Assembly (NCBI RefSeq): GCF_030124145.1
Contig: NZ_JASKMS010000004.1
Location: forward strand, 124,001 to 188,000
Reading direction: 5' to 3'
From: Streptomyces sp. 378
GTDB taxonomy: Bacteria; Actinomycetota; Actinomycetes; Streptomycetales; Streptomycetaceae
DNA: 64,000 nt
A model generated the notes under the pieces. The model was not told the DNA's origin. It searched no databases and was given only the letters and a program-made list of their open reading frames with translations. The position numbers and the translations under genes were made by a program. Positions 33,586 through 41,095 of the stretch are shown here, piece after piece; positions within the stretch are counted from its first letter, which is position 1; each line of letters begins with the position of its first letter.

Positions 33586-34034
33586 CCACGCGCCCGGGGC
33601 GAGCCCACGTGCTCCCGTGCCGCCGGGAACTGATCGGCTTCGCCACCACCGGTCTCCTCGCCTACGCAGTCGACCTCGCCCTCTTCACGCAGCTGCGCGG
33701 CCCCGCCGGGCTCGACCCGCTCACCGCCAAGTCCGTGTCCTTCCTGGCCGCCTGCACGGTCGCCTACGCCGGCAACGCCCTCGGCACCTACCGGACCACA
33801 CGACCCCGGGGCCCGCGCCCGTACGCGGTGTTCTTCGCGGTGAACCTCGCCGGAGCCTGCGTACAACTGCTCTGCCTGGCCGTCAGCCACTACGGGCTCG
33901 GCCTCACCTCGCAGCGCGCGGACACCGTCTCCGGCGGAGTCGTCGGGATGGCGCTGGCCACAGTCCTGCGGTTCTGGGGTACCCGTACATGGGTGTTCCG
34001 GGCGGAGGGCAGAGTCGGATCATGGACTGGCTGA
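33582..34034 (+). CDS. GtrA-family membrane protein
   Basis: A 150-residue protein with four membrane helices (ELIGFATTGLLAYAVDLALF, VSFLAACTVAYAGNALGTY, YAVFFAVNLAGACVQLLCLA, GVVGMALATVLRFWGTRTWV), the GtrA layout. Small GtrA proteins help move or organise polyprenyl-linked sugars at the membrane; Rv3789 in mycobacteria plays such a part next to dprE1. GTG start at 33582 overlaps the UbiA stop. The 3' end overlaps the YihY gene by 13 bp. Confidence 0.88.
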   Translation: MTTRPGRAHVLPCRRELIGFATTGLLAYAVDLALFTQLRGPAGLDPLTAKSVSFLAACTVAYAGNALGTYRTTRPRGPRPYAVFFAVNLAGACVQLLCLAVSHYGLGLTSQRADTVSGGVVGMALATVLRFWGTRTWVFRAEGRVGSWTG

Positions 34035-34939
34035 AAAGACTCCCGGTGGTCGGGCCGTGGGCGCAGCGGCTGATGATCACCCACGTGTGGCGGTCGTACG
34101 AACGGCTGGACCGCGTGAAGTGGACGCGGCTGGCCGCCGCGATGACCTTCAGGAGTTTCGTCGCGCTGTTCCCGCTGCTGACGGTGTCCGCCACCATCGC
34201 CGCCGCCACGCTCAGCACGGAGCAGGAGGACAGGCTGCGGGACAAGGTCGCCGAGCAGGTCCCCGGCATCTCCGACCAGATGGACATCGCCGGTCTGGTG
34301 GACAACGCCGGCACGATCGGGCTCATCGCGGGCGCCCTGCTGTTCTTCACCGGGGTGAGCTGGGCCGGCTCGATGCGCGAGTGCCTGCGGGCGGTGTGGG
34401 ACCTCGACGACGACGAGGAGAACCCCGCCGTGCGCTACGGCAAGGACACGGGTGTCCTGATCGGCCTCGGCGGCGCGCTGCTCGTCACCATCGCCGCCTC
34501 CGCCGTCGCCTCCGCGCTGATCGGCTGGGTCACCCGGCAACTCGGTGTCGACGAGGGCGGCTGGGGCGGGGTCCTGCTGCACGTCGTCGCGTTCCTGGTC
34601 GCCGTGCTGGCGAACTTCCTGCTGCTGCTCTACGTCCTCACGCTGCTGCCCGGCGTCGAGCCGACGCGCCACCGCCTCATCGTGGCGGCGCTGACCGGCG
34701 CCATCGGCTTCGAACTGCTGAAGCTGCTGCTCAGCGGCTATCTGCAGGGCGTGGCCGCGAAGAGCATGTACGGCGCGTTCGGGGTCCCCGTCGCGCTGCT
34801 GCTGTGGATCAACTTCACCTCGAAGCTGGTGCTGTTCTGCGCCGCCTGGACGGCGACGCGGAGCAAGCAGGACGAAGTCCCGGGTCTCACGGGCGAGTCC
34901 GACGGCGCACCAGATCCGGCAGCGGCCAGCGGCGGTTGA
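34022..34939 (+). CDS. YihY/BrkB-family inner-membrane protein
   Basis: A 305-residue protein of the former 'ribonuclease BN' family, now regarded as membrane proteins of unknown role. After a short amphipathic start (LKRLPVVGPWAQRL) come the family block AAAMTFRSFVALFPLLTVSA and six or so helices, ending WINFTSKLVLFCAAWTAT. ATG at 34022 lies inside the GtrA gene, so it is co-translated with the polyprenyl-arabinose genes. Its last 53 bp overlap the 3' end of the convergent carboxypeptidase gene. Confidence 0.88.
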   Translation: MDWLKRLPVVGPWAQRLMITHVWRSYERLDRVKWTRLAAAMTFRSFVALFPLLTVSATIAAATLSTEQEDRLRDKVAEQVPGISDQMDIAGLVDNAGTIGLIAGALLFFTGVSWAGSMRECLRAVWDLDDDEENPAVRYGKDTGVLIGLGGALLVTIAASAVASALIGWVTRQLGVDEGGWGGVLLHVVAFLVAVLANFLLLLYVLTLLPGVEPTRHRLIVAALTGAIGFELLKLLLSGYLQGVAAKSMYGAFGVPVALLLWINFTSKLVLFCAAWTATRSKQDEVPGLTGESDGAPDPAAASGG

Positions 34940-36260
34940 CCAGGAACGCGCCGCCCGCGAGCAGCACCAGCACCCCGCCCGTGATGCCGAGCGCCGTCCC
35001 GATGCCGCTGGAGCCGTCCGCGGTCGGTGCGCCGGCCACCGGCTTCGCACCGGTCCCGGCCGTGCCGCCGCCGCCGTCCCCGGAGCCACCGGCCTCGCCG
35101 GAGGGGTTCGCGCCGGGCTGCGCACTGGCCCGCGCGGCGCTCCTGGGCGGCACCAGCTCGCCCACCGGCCGTACCTTCCCGGCCGCCTTGAAGCCCCAGT
35201 CGAACAGCCGGGCGGTCTCCTTGTAGACCTCGTTGTGCTCGGACTTCTCCGGGTTCATCACCGTCACCAGCAGCACCTTGCCGCCGCGCTCGGCGACACC
35301 CGTGAAGGTGGCGCCCGCGTTGGTGGTGTTGCCGTTCTTGACGCCCGCGATGCCCTCGTAGACCGGCACGTCGGAGTCGCCGGCCAGCAGCCGGTTGGTG
35401 TTCTGGATCTCGAAGGACTCGCGGACCTTCTTGCCCTTCTTGCCCTTCTTCGTCTTCCCGGGGAACTTGGCGCTGACCGTCGAGGCGTACTCGCGGAAGT
35501 CCTTCTTCTGCATCCCGGAGCGGGCGATCAGTGTCAGGTCGTACGCCGAGGAGACCTGCCCCTCGGCGTCGTAGCCGTCCGGGCTGACGACGTGCGTGTC
35601 GAGGGCCTGGAGCTCCTCGGCGTGCTCGTTCATCTCCTTGACGGTGTTCTCGACGCCGTGGTTCATGGCGGACAGCACGCGCACGGCGTCGTTGCCGGAG
35701 CGCAGGAAGACGCCCAGCCACAGATCGTGGACCGTGTACGTCTCCTCCTCCTTTATGCCGACCATGCTGGAGCCCGAACCGATGCCCGCCAGATCGGAGG
35801 GGACGACCTTGTGCTCGGTGTCCCTCGGGAACTTCGGCAGCAGCGTGTCCGCGAACAGCATCTTCAGGGTGCTCGCCGGGGCGAGGCGCCAGTGGGCGTT
35901 GTGCGCGGCCAGCACCTCGCCCGACTCGGCGTCGGCGACGATCCAGGACCGGGCGCTGACGTCCTTCGGCAGCACCGGGACGCCGCTCGCCAGATTCACC
36001 TGCGTCCCCGGCCTGCCGAGCCGGGCGCCGCCCACGCTCGACATCGACGCCGGGGGAGTGGCCGACGGGCTCGCCGAGGGACTGCCCGAAGGGCTGCCGG
36101 AGGGGCTGCTCGAAGGGCTGCCGGAGGGGCTGCTCGAAGGGCTGCCCGAGGGGCTCGGTGCGGCGACGGCGGCGGGCGCGGCCAGGGCCAGGGCCAGGGA
36201 CGACAGGACGGTGGAGGTGACCAGCAGGGATCGCCTGGTGGTCTGCTGCGGAGCGGGCAC
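34887..36260 (-). CDS. D-alanyl-D-alanine carboxypeptidase (penicillin-binding, DacC/DacA type)
   Basis: A 457-residue low-molecular-mass PBP that trims pentapeptides of peptidoglycan outside the membrane. A signal peptide (LLVTSTVLSSLALALAAPAA) is followed by a Ser/Pro/Gly repeat spacer (SPSGSPSSSPSG). Catalytic motifs: SxxK in LAPASTLKMLF, SxN in RSGNDAV, and KNG (in GVKNGNT) where most relatives have KTG. A C-terminal helix (GTALGITGGVLVLLAGGAFLV) anchors it. Start: GTG at 36260, just before the signal peptide; earlier in-frame starts would overlap the divergent gene. Homologues sit here in other Streptomyces. Confidence 0.88.
   Translation of the reverse strand: MPAPQQTTRRSLLVTSTVLSSLALALAAPAAVAAPSPSGSPSSSPSGSPSSSPSGSPSGSPSASPSATPPASMSSVGGARLGRPGTQVNLASGVPVLPKDVSARSWIVADAESGEVLAAHNAHWRLAPASTLKMLFADTLLPKFPRDTEHKVVPSDLAGIGSGSSMVGIKEEETYTVHDLWLGVFLRSGNDAVRVLSAMNHGVENTVKEMNEHAEELQALDTHVVSPDGYDAEGQVSSAYDLTLIARSGMQKKDFREYASTVSAKFPGKTKKGKKGKKVRESFEIQNTNRLLAGDSDVPVYEGIAGVKNGNTTNAGATFTGVAERGGKVLLVTVMNPEKSEHNEVYKETARLFDWGFKAAGKVRPVGELVPPRSAARASAQPGANPSGEAGGSGDGGGGTAGTGAKPVAGAPTADGSSGIGTALGITGGVLVLLAGGAFLVNRRWPLPDLVRRRTRP
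36040..36165 (-). repeat. Ser/Pro/Gly codon repeat in the carboxypeptidase gene
   Basis: Imperfect 12-24 bp tandem units (GGGCTGCCGGAGGGGCTGCT and relatives) encode an SPSGSPSS-type spacer between signal peptide and enzyme domain. Such repeats can vary in copy number between strains. Confidence 0.65.
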
Positions 36261-36351
36261 GGTCGGAAACGTACATGCCGTACGGTCGGAAGTCCCGCCT
36301 CCGGCCCCACCCCGGGAACGGAACCGGACACGGCCTGGCGATACTGGGTGC

Positions 36352-36591
36352 ATGAAGCTCAGCCGCCCCGTCTCCTGGTTCCTGCTCGCCTTCGGGGTGT
36401 GGAGCTGGGTCATCTGGATCACTTTCGTCAAGAACCTGGTCAAGGACGGCAGCGGGCTCGCCTTCGACGACGGTCGTCCCACGGCCTACTTCTGGGTGCA
36501 CCTGCTGCTCGCCGTCGTTTCCTTCGTATTGGGGACGGTCATCGGGGCCATCGGGTTGCGTGGTCTGCGCGCACTGCGCCGGACGTCATAA
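36352..36591 (+). CDS. small two-helix membrane protein (SCO4848-like)
   Basis: A 79-residue protein with two hydrophobic segments (VSWFLLAFGVWSWVIWITF and YFWVHLLLAVVSFVLGTVIG) separated by a charged loop, ending in basic residues. It matches, from memory, a conserved Streptomyces membrane protein found between the carboxypeptidase and the metallophosphoesterase. Only 92 bp separate it from the divergent carboxypeptidase start. Function unknown. Confidence 0.8.
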   Translation: MKLSRPVSWFLLAFGVWSWVIWITFVKNLVKDGSGLAFDDGRPTAYFWVHLLLAVVSFVLGTVIGAIGLRGLRALRRTS

Positions 36592-36614
36592 CGGCGATCG
36601 GGAGACACGACACC

Positions 36615-38246
36615 GTGGTCATCGTTTTCGTACTCGTCGCGAGTCTGGTCCTGGCCGTCGTCGTGACGGCCAACTGGTACGTGTGGCGCCGCCTGTTCCG
36701 CGACACGACCAGCGGCCCGGGCCTCGTCCGCCGCGCGGGCGCGGTCCTGATCGCCGGCGGCTGGTTCCTGGCGATCACGGCCCTGGTCGCTGAACGCGCG
36801 GGCGCCCCCTTCCGGCTCCAGCAGGTCCTCGCCTGGCCGGGCTTCCTGTGGCTGGCCCTGTCGATATACCTGCTGCTGGCGGTGCTGGCGGGGGAACTCG
36901 TCCGCCCGCTTCTGCGCCGCTTCCTCGAGCACCGCGCGAGACGCACGAACCAGGAGCGGCGCCCGGCGACCACCGCCGAGCAGCCCACTGACTCCGAGCC
37001 CGGCCCGCACGCCCCGGCCGGTGCCACGGCACCCGACTCACCCGCGGGCCGCACTCCCACCGCGAGCCTCTCCCCGGGAGCGGACGGCCCCCAGGGCAAC
37101 GGCAGCGGCGCCGGGACGCCGGCGGCCGCGCCGCGGGAGCACGCCGGCGACACGCCCACCGCGCCCGCGTCCACCGCACCCGTGCCCGCCGCGCCCGTCT
37201 CGCAGGCGGGCGGTTCCGGTGGAGCGGCAGCCCCCGGGACGGCGCCCACGACCGCCTCGCGGACGGGCGATTCCGGTGGAGTGCCTGTCTCGGGGACGGC
37301 GCCCGCGCCCGCTTCGCAGCCCGGCCGTGCCCGTTGCGCGACCGCCGTCCACCCGCAGGGCGACCCCGCGGCGGACACTCCCGAGGCCTCCCCGCAGCCG
37401 TCCCCTGCCGCCCCTCCCTCGCCCTCCCGGCGGCTCTTCGTCTCGCGGGTCGTCGCCGGGGCCGCCGCGGCCGCCGCCGTCGGGACCGTGGGGTACGGGA
37501 CGTACGGCGTGCTGCGCGGGCCGAAGGTCAAGCGGGTCACCGTGCCCCTCGCCAAGCTGCCGCGCGCCGCGCACGGATACCGGATCGCCGTGGTCAGTGA
37601 CGTGCACCTCGGCCCGGTCCTGGGACGCGGTTTCGCGCAGAAGGTCGTCGACACGATCAACGCGGCCCAGCCCGACCTGATCGCGGTCGTCGGCGACCTG
37701 GTCGACGGCAGTGTGAAGGACCTGGGACCCGCTGCGGCCCCGCTCGCCCAGCTGAGGGCCCGTCACGGGTCCTACTTCGTCACCGGCAACCACGAGTACT
37801 TCTCCGGCGCGGAGCAGTGGCTCGAGGAGATCCGCCGCCTGGGCATCGCCCCCCTGGAGAACGCCCGCCGGGAGATGCCGTACTTCGACCTGGCCGGAGT
37901 CAACGACGTCGCGGGTGAGGACGAGGGGCAGGGCCCGGACTTCGCGAAGGCGCTCGGCGACCGGGACACCGCCCGCGCCTGCGTGCTGCTCGCCCACCAG
38001 CCCGTCCAGATCCACGACGCCGTCGAGCACGGTGTCGACCTCCAGCTCTCCGGCCACACCCACGGCGGCCAGCTCTGGCCCGGCAACATCGTCGCCTCCG
38101 GCGCGAACCCCACCCTCGCGGGCCTGGAGCGCTACGGCGACACCCAGCTCTACGTCTCGCGCGGTGCCGGCGCCTGGGGCCCACCCACCCGGGTGGGGGC
38201 ACCGTCGGACATCACCGTGATCGAGCTCGCGTCGAAGCAGGCCTGA
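36615..38246 (+). CDS. membrane-anchored metallophosphoesterase
   Basis: A 543-residue protein. Three to four helices at the N-terminus are followed by an unusually long disordered linker (about 110-270, rich in Ala/Pro/Thr/Gly, with a duplicated SGG..GTAP unit), then a further hydrophobic segment (VAGAAAAAAVGTVGYGTYGV, with a preceding RRLF) and a calcineurin-like phosphoesterase domain. Metal motifs: SDVHLGP, GDLVDG, GNHEYF, LLAHQP and GHTHGGQLWP. The family (YkuE/YaeI type) acts on phosphodiesters or lipid-linked phosphates outside the membrane; the substrate is unknown. GTG at 36615 follows GGAG. Confidence 0.88.
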   Translation: MVIVFVLVASLVLAVVVTANWYVWRRLFRDTTSGPGLVRRAGAVLIAGGWFLAITALVAERAGAPFRLQQVLAWPGFLWLALSIYLLLAVLAGELVRPLLRRFLEHRARRTNQERRPATTAEQPTDSEPGPHAPAGATAPDSPAGRTPTASLSPGADGPQGNGSGAGTPAAAPREHAGDTPTAPASTAPVPAAPVSQAGGSGGAAAPGTAPTTASRTGDSGGVPVSGTAPAPASQPGRARCATAVHPQGDPAADTPEASPQPSPAAPPSPSRRLFVSRVVAGAAAAAAVGTVGYGTYGVLRGPKVKRVTVPLAKLPRAAHGYRIAVVSDVHLGPVLGRGFAQKVVDTINAAQPDLIAVVGDLVDGSVKDLGPAAAPLAQLRARHGSYFVTGNHEYFSGAEQWLEEIRRLGIAPLENARREMPYFDLAGVNDVAGEDEGQGPDFAKALGDRDTARACVLLAHQPVQIHDAVEHGVDLQLSGHTHGGQLWPGNIVASGANPTLAGLERYGDTQLYVSRGAGAWGPPTRVGAPSDITVIELASKQA

Positions 38247-38344
38247 GCGAGGAGTACGTCGTCACGACCGAGGACGTCGGCGGCGGCCAGTACCTGTCGG
38301 ACGGCACGGGTGTGTTCCGCTTGTGGAGCCTCACCACGCTCTGA
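38243..38344 (+). pseudogene. coding-like remnant without a start codon
   Basis: Right after the metallophosphoesterase stop, in another frame, 33 codons read through with near-perfect G/C third positions and end in TGA (peptide ends GTGVFRLWSLTTL). No ATG, GTG or TTG with a ribosome binding site opens this frame upstream. It looks like the 3' end of a lost gene. No family was recognised. Confidence 0.35.
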
Positions 38345-38392
38345 ACCCGCTGAACCTCCGAGTCCTCTGAACCCGCTGAACCCTCCGAACCC
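38339..38392. repeat. short direct repeat
   Basis: CTCTGAACCCGCTGAACC followed by TCCGA occurs twice, at about 38339 and 38365, between the remnant and the TetR gene. Confidence 0.6.
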
Positions 38393-38417
38393 TTGACGGC
38401 CTGGGGCCGGTCGCCGG

Positions 38418-39164
38418 TCAGGGGTCGGAGCGCCGCCGGGCCGCCGGATCCGGGATGGCGTGCGTCATCCCCGGCAGGAAGTCCGTGAACAGCTCGTGCA
38501 CCTCGCGCACGAGCGGCCGTAGCACCCGGAAGCGGGCCAGGGCCACGCCCCGCGCGGTGAGCCGGGCACCGCGTTCGGCGAGCCGGTAGCTGCGCTCGCG
38601 GCCCTCGGTCCGGTCGAAGATCCAGTACAGGCACAGTCCCATCTGGGACAGCCACATCAACTCGGGCAGGATGTCCCGCAGTTCCTCGGGCACCTTGGTC
38701 TTCGTCGCCCCGGCCAGCACGTCCCGGTGGACGCTGATGGCCTCCTCGCGCGCGTGCTCCGACTCCGGGGAGAAGGGGCTGAGCGGGCTGTCGGGGTCGG
38801 CGGCGTTCTTGAAGAACTGCACCGCGAACTCGTGGTAGGGCGCGGCGATGTCCAGCCAGGCCCGCAGCACTCCCGCGAGCCGGGTCTCCAGGTCGGTCTC
38901 CCGGTCCAGGATCTCCCGGACCGCCACCTGGTGCTCGGCGGCGATCCGGTCGTAGAAGCCCTGGATCAGGTGCTCCTTGCCCGCGAAGTAGTAGTAGGCG
39001 TTGCCTACGGAGACCCCGGCCTCCGTGGCGATGGCCCGCATCGTGGTCTTGTCGTAGCCACGCTCCTGGAACAGCCGCATGGCCGTCTCCAGGATCAGGG
39101 CGCGGGTCTGCTCGGACTTGGTGGGGGTGGCGCCGTCGTCGGGGCCGTCGTTCTTCGCGGGCAC
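38418..39164 (-). CDS. TetR-family transcriptional regulator
   Basis: A 248-residue repressor. After a short hydrophilic start, the HTH lies at about residues 20-65 (ALILETAMRLFQERGYDKTT, then MRAIATEAGVSVGNAYYYFA and GKEHL). The C-terminal ligand domain carries DIAAPYHEFAVQFFKNAADP. GTG at 39164 chosen because codons upstream of it lose coding character. A DCC-type thiol protein and a small membrane protein follow upstream on the same strand; operator-like palindromes at 40155-40213 could be its targets, though this is inference. Confidence 0.88.
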   Translation of the reverse strand: MPAKNDGPDDGATPTKSEQTRALILETAMRLFQERGYDKTTMRAIATEAGVSVGNAYYYFAGKEHLIQGFYDRIAAEHQVAVREILDRETDLETRLAGVLRAWLDIAAPYHEFAVQFFKNAADPDSPLSPFSPESEHAREEAISVHRDVLAGATKTKVPEELRDILPELMWLSQMGLCLYWIFDRTEGRERSYRLAERGARLTARGVALARFRVLRPLVREVHELFTDFLPGMTHAIPDPAARRRSDP

Positions 39165-39196
39165 GGGAAGAGAGCCTAACGTCAGCACCCGTGCGG

Positions 39197-39721
39197 TCAC
39201 CGAGGGGCGCAGGCGCCGTCGGCGCAGCCCGGGGCGGTGTAGCTCCAGCCGCTGTCCGGGGCGTACGACCACCCGTCCGCCCGCCGGTACACCCGGCCGC
39301 CCCACTGCGTCCCGCCGCGCTGCCCCCGAGGCCACCGCGCCCCGCGCCACTTGGCGGCGGCGAGGACCGCGCCCCTGGCGAGCAGAGCGCCGGACGGGGT
39401 GCTCAGCCGGTGGGCCAGCGGCCGGTGTTCGCGCAGCGCCCACAGGGTCACCACCCAGGCGGCGGGGCCCTGGTAGACCTGTCCGGCGTCACCGACGACG
39501 GTGATCTCGTCGAGGGTGGCGCCGTGGTCGAGGCCGGGAAAGCGTCGCCGGGCCTCCTCGGAGGCGGCCGGGACCAGCTCCAGCGGCACCAGGTGGGACT
39601 GCCGCAGGAGCCAGTCGCGCAGGAACGCGCACAGGGAGCACTCGGCGTCGTACAGGACGGTGAGCCGACGGAGCGGTGCGGGTGTGTTCATGCCGGTCGT
39701 GCCGGTGCCGGTGGCGTTCAC
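39197..39721 (-). CDS. DCC-family (DUF393) thiol-disulfide oxidoreductase-like protein
   Basis: A 174-residue protein with the family's DxxCxxC motif (VLYDAECSLCAFLRDWL) near the N-terminus. These are thioredoxin-like proteins of unknown partner. The C-terminal part is Gly/Trp/Arg-rich with two late cysteines (PGCADGACAP). GTG at 39721 is favoured by GGAGG 6 nt upstream; an ATG at 39691 is an alternative. It lies 12 bp after the membrane protein gene, so the two are probably co-transcribed. Confidence 0.85.
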   Translation of the reverse strand: MNATGTGTTGMNTPAPLRRLTVLYDAECSLCAFLRDWLLRQSHLVPLELVPAASEEARRRFPGLDHGATLDEITVVGDAGQVYQGPAAWVVTLWALREHRPLAHRLSTPSGALLARGAVLAAAKWRGARWPRGQRGGTQWGGRVYRRADGWSYAPDSGWSYTAPGCADGACAPR

Positions 39722-39733
39722 GGGGGCCTCCGC

Positions 39734-40141
39734 TCAGGCCCGCGCCGACGGGGCGACCCAGCCCTGCGGCGGCACCGGCGGCACCTGCTCGCGCTCCATG
39801 GCCCCCCGGCGCCGGATCCGGTTCAGCACGTAGACGTTGGCCAGGTGCATCACACCGAGCACCAGTAGCACCACGCCGAGCTTCGTCGACAGGGCCTCGA
39901 AGATGCCGCGGGCGTCGGTGATGGTCCCGTCACCGCTCAGGTACAGGGCGACGAACCCGAGGTTGACGAGGTAGAAGCCGACCACCAGGAGGTGGTTGAC
40001 GGCATCGGCGAGCTTCTCGTTGCCGTGCAGCACGTCGGCCAGGAAGACCTTGCCGTTCCGGCTGAGCGTGCGGGCCACCCAGACGGTCAGGCCGATGCTG
40101 ACCAGCAGGTAGATGACGTAGGCGACGACCGTGCGGTCCAT
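39734..40141 (-). CDS. small multi-pass membrane protein under a palindromic operator
   Basis: A 135-residue protein with three to four helices (VVAYVIYLLVSIGLTVWVAR, LLVVGFYLVNLGFVALYL, LGVVLLVLGVMHLANVYVL) and a short cytoplasmic tail. The loop LSRNGKVFLADVLHGNEKLADAVNHLL is typical of a conserved actinobacterial family without known function. ATG at 40141 follows GGGTGGGG. The palindrome TTGAACACGTTCAA is centred about 20 bp upstream of its start. Confidence 0.82.
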   Translation of the reverse strand: MDRTVVAYVIYLLVSIGLTVWVARTLSRNGKVFLADVLHGNEKLADAVNHLLVVGFYLVNLGFVALYLSGDGTITDARGIFEALSTKLGVVLLVLGVMHLANVYVLNRIRRRGAMEREQVPPVPPQGWVAPSARA

Positions 40142-40154
40142 TGCCCCACCCTTC

Positions 40155-40168
40155 TTGAACACGTTCAA
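40155..40168. promoter_or_regulatory. palindromic operator, copy 1
   Basis: TTGAACACGTTCAA: two 6-bp arms (TTGAAC/GTTCAA) around AC. It lies 14 bp from the start of the membrane protein gene, a repressor position. Confidence 0.65.
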
Positions 40169-40199
40169 AATGCTGTCGAGGATGACTCTAGACCTATTT

Positions 40200-40213
40200 T
40201 TGAACGTGTTCAA
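40200..40213. promoter_or_regulatory. palindromic operator, copy 2
   Basis: TTGAACGTGTTCAA, the reverse complement of copy 1, 45 bp further on and 17 bp before the GTG of the divergent gene. The two copies frame the AT-richer core (40169-40199) that must hold both promoters. Confidence 0.65.
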
Positions 40214-40229
40214 CGTCTATGAAGGTTCT

Positions 40230-40679
40230 GTGGATCAGAGCGAAGATCAGATCTTGGCTGAGGAGCTTGCCGCCCTAGGCGCGTCGAGCGGGGGGAGCGG
40301 TCACGTGGTCCGCCTTGTGGCCAGGCTGATGAGGAAGAACGTCCATGAGATCGATCTCCTCGTCCCCTTGCCGTTCGACGATGTGCTGCGACGCGTCACC
40401 AGCGTGCTCGGGAAGGCGGGCCACGCGGTCGCGACCGTGCCGGTCGACTCCAGGGAGGACGAGGAGACGATCCGCGTCGTCACCGGCGGCGGTGCGGGCG
40501 GTCTGAATCCCGTAGTGGTGACCGCCCGAGTGCTGAAGGCCGATGAGGTCAGCACGGAGGTCTGGCTTCGTGCAGCTGCCAAAGAGGGTCTGATCAGGCA
40601 ACGAGCCGGGGAGAAGACCGCAGTCCGTTTCGCCGCCCTGCTGAGCGAGGCGACCGGAGCGGACAGAGCGGGCGGGTGA
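40230..40679 (+). CDS. hypothetical protein divergent from the membrane protein
   Basis: A 149-residue soluble protein. The GTG at 40230 follows GAAGG by 5 nt; reading further upstream would run through the palindromic operators. Acidic N-terminus (DQSEDQILAEELAALG), then an alternating hydrophobic pattern suggesting an alpha/beta fold (LLVPLPFDDVLRRVTSVL, PVVVTARVLKADEVSTEVWL). No motif was recognised. It shares the twin operators with the divergent membrane protein, so the two are probably regulated together. Confidence 0.75.
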   Translation: MDQSEDQILAEELAALGASSGGSGHVVRLVARLMRKNVHEIDLLVPLPFDDVLRRVTSVLGKAGHAVATVPVDSREDEETIRVVTGGGAGGLNPVVVTARVLKADEVSTEVWLRAAAKEGLIRQRAGEKTAVRFAALLSEATGADRAGG

Positions 40680-40707
40680 GGGGCGGGCGCGGCAGCACAG
40701 CGGCTGC

Positions 40708-41095
40708 CTACAGCGAGACCTTCCGCTCCTCGGCCTTGAGACCACGGAGTGTCCAAAGCCCGTACAGAGCCAGCAGCGGTTTACCGATCACCCACTCGCC
40801 AGGACGGTAGTCATCCGCCCGTACGAGCCTCTCAGCAAGATCAGGGCGCTGCCGCCGCAGGTACGCACGGGCCTTGAGGGCGTGCGCTGGTTGGGAGGCG
40901 ATCCTGATGCGATCGACATCCTCAAGCAGCGGGATCACGTTCGTGATGTTCTCCGATGTCGTCGCGCTCCGGTCCTCGAGAAGCACCGCGCCGTCGAACC
41001 CAGCACCGACTTCGCGTAGTCAGCCATCAGCTGGGCTTCCGCGGCGTAGCTGCCGCCTGGGTCTGGCGAGTTCCGAGCCTCGCGGATCAGTCGGC
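40708..41095 (-). pseudogene. broken DUF218 (YdcF-like) gene: 5'-truncated and frameshifted
   Basis: On the minus strand, 92 codons to the stop at 40708 encode the C-terminal half of a YdcF/DUF218 protein (VLLEDRSATTSENITN, then IASQPAHALKARAYL). Directly upstream, but in another frame, about 35 codons continue the same family (SYAAEAQLMADYAKSVLG). Joining them needs a frameshift near 41000. The N-terminal third, with the family's VVLGxG start, is missing; its place is taken by the 3' end of the Uma2 gene. Intact members act in envelope or polyprenyl metabolism. Confidence 0.6.

Noticed and set aside
40219-40278. 20-codon ORF starting at the ATG at 40219
   Set aside because: It stops quickly, while the GTG at 40230 opens a longer frame with good codon bias.
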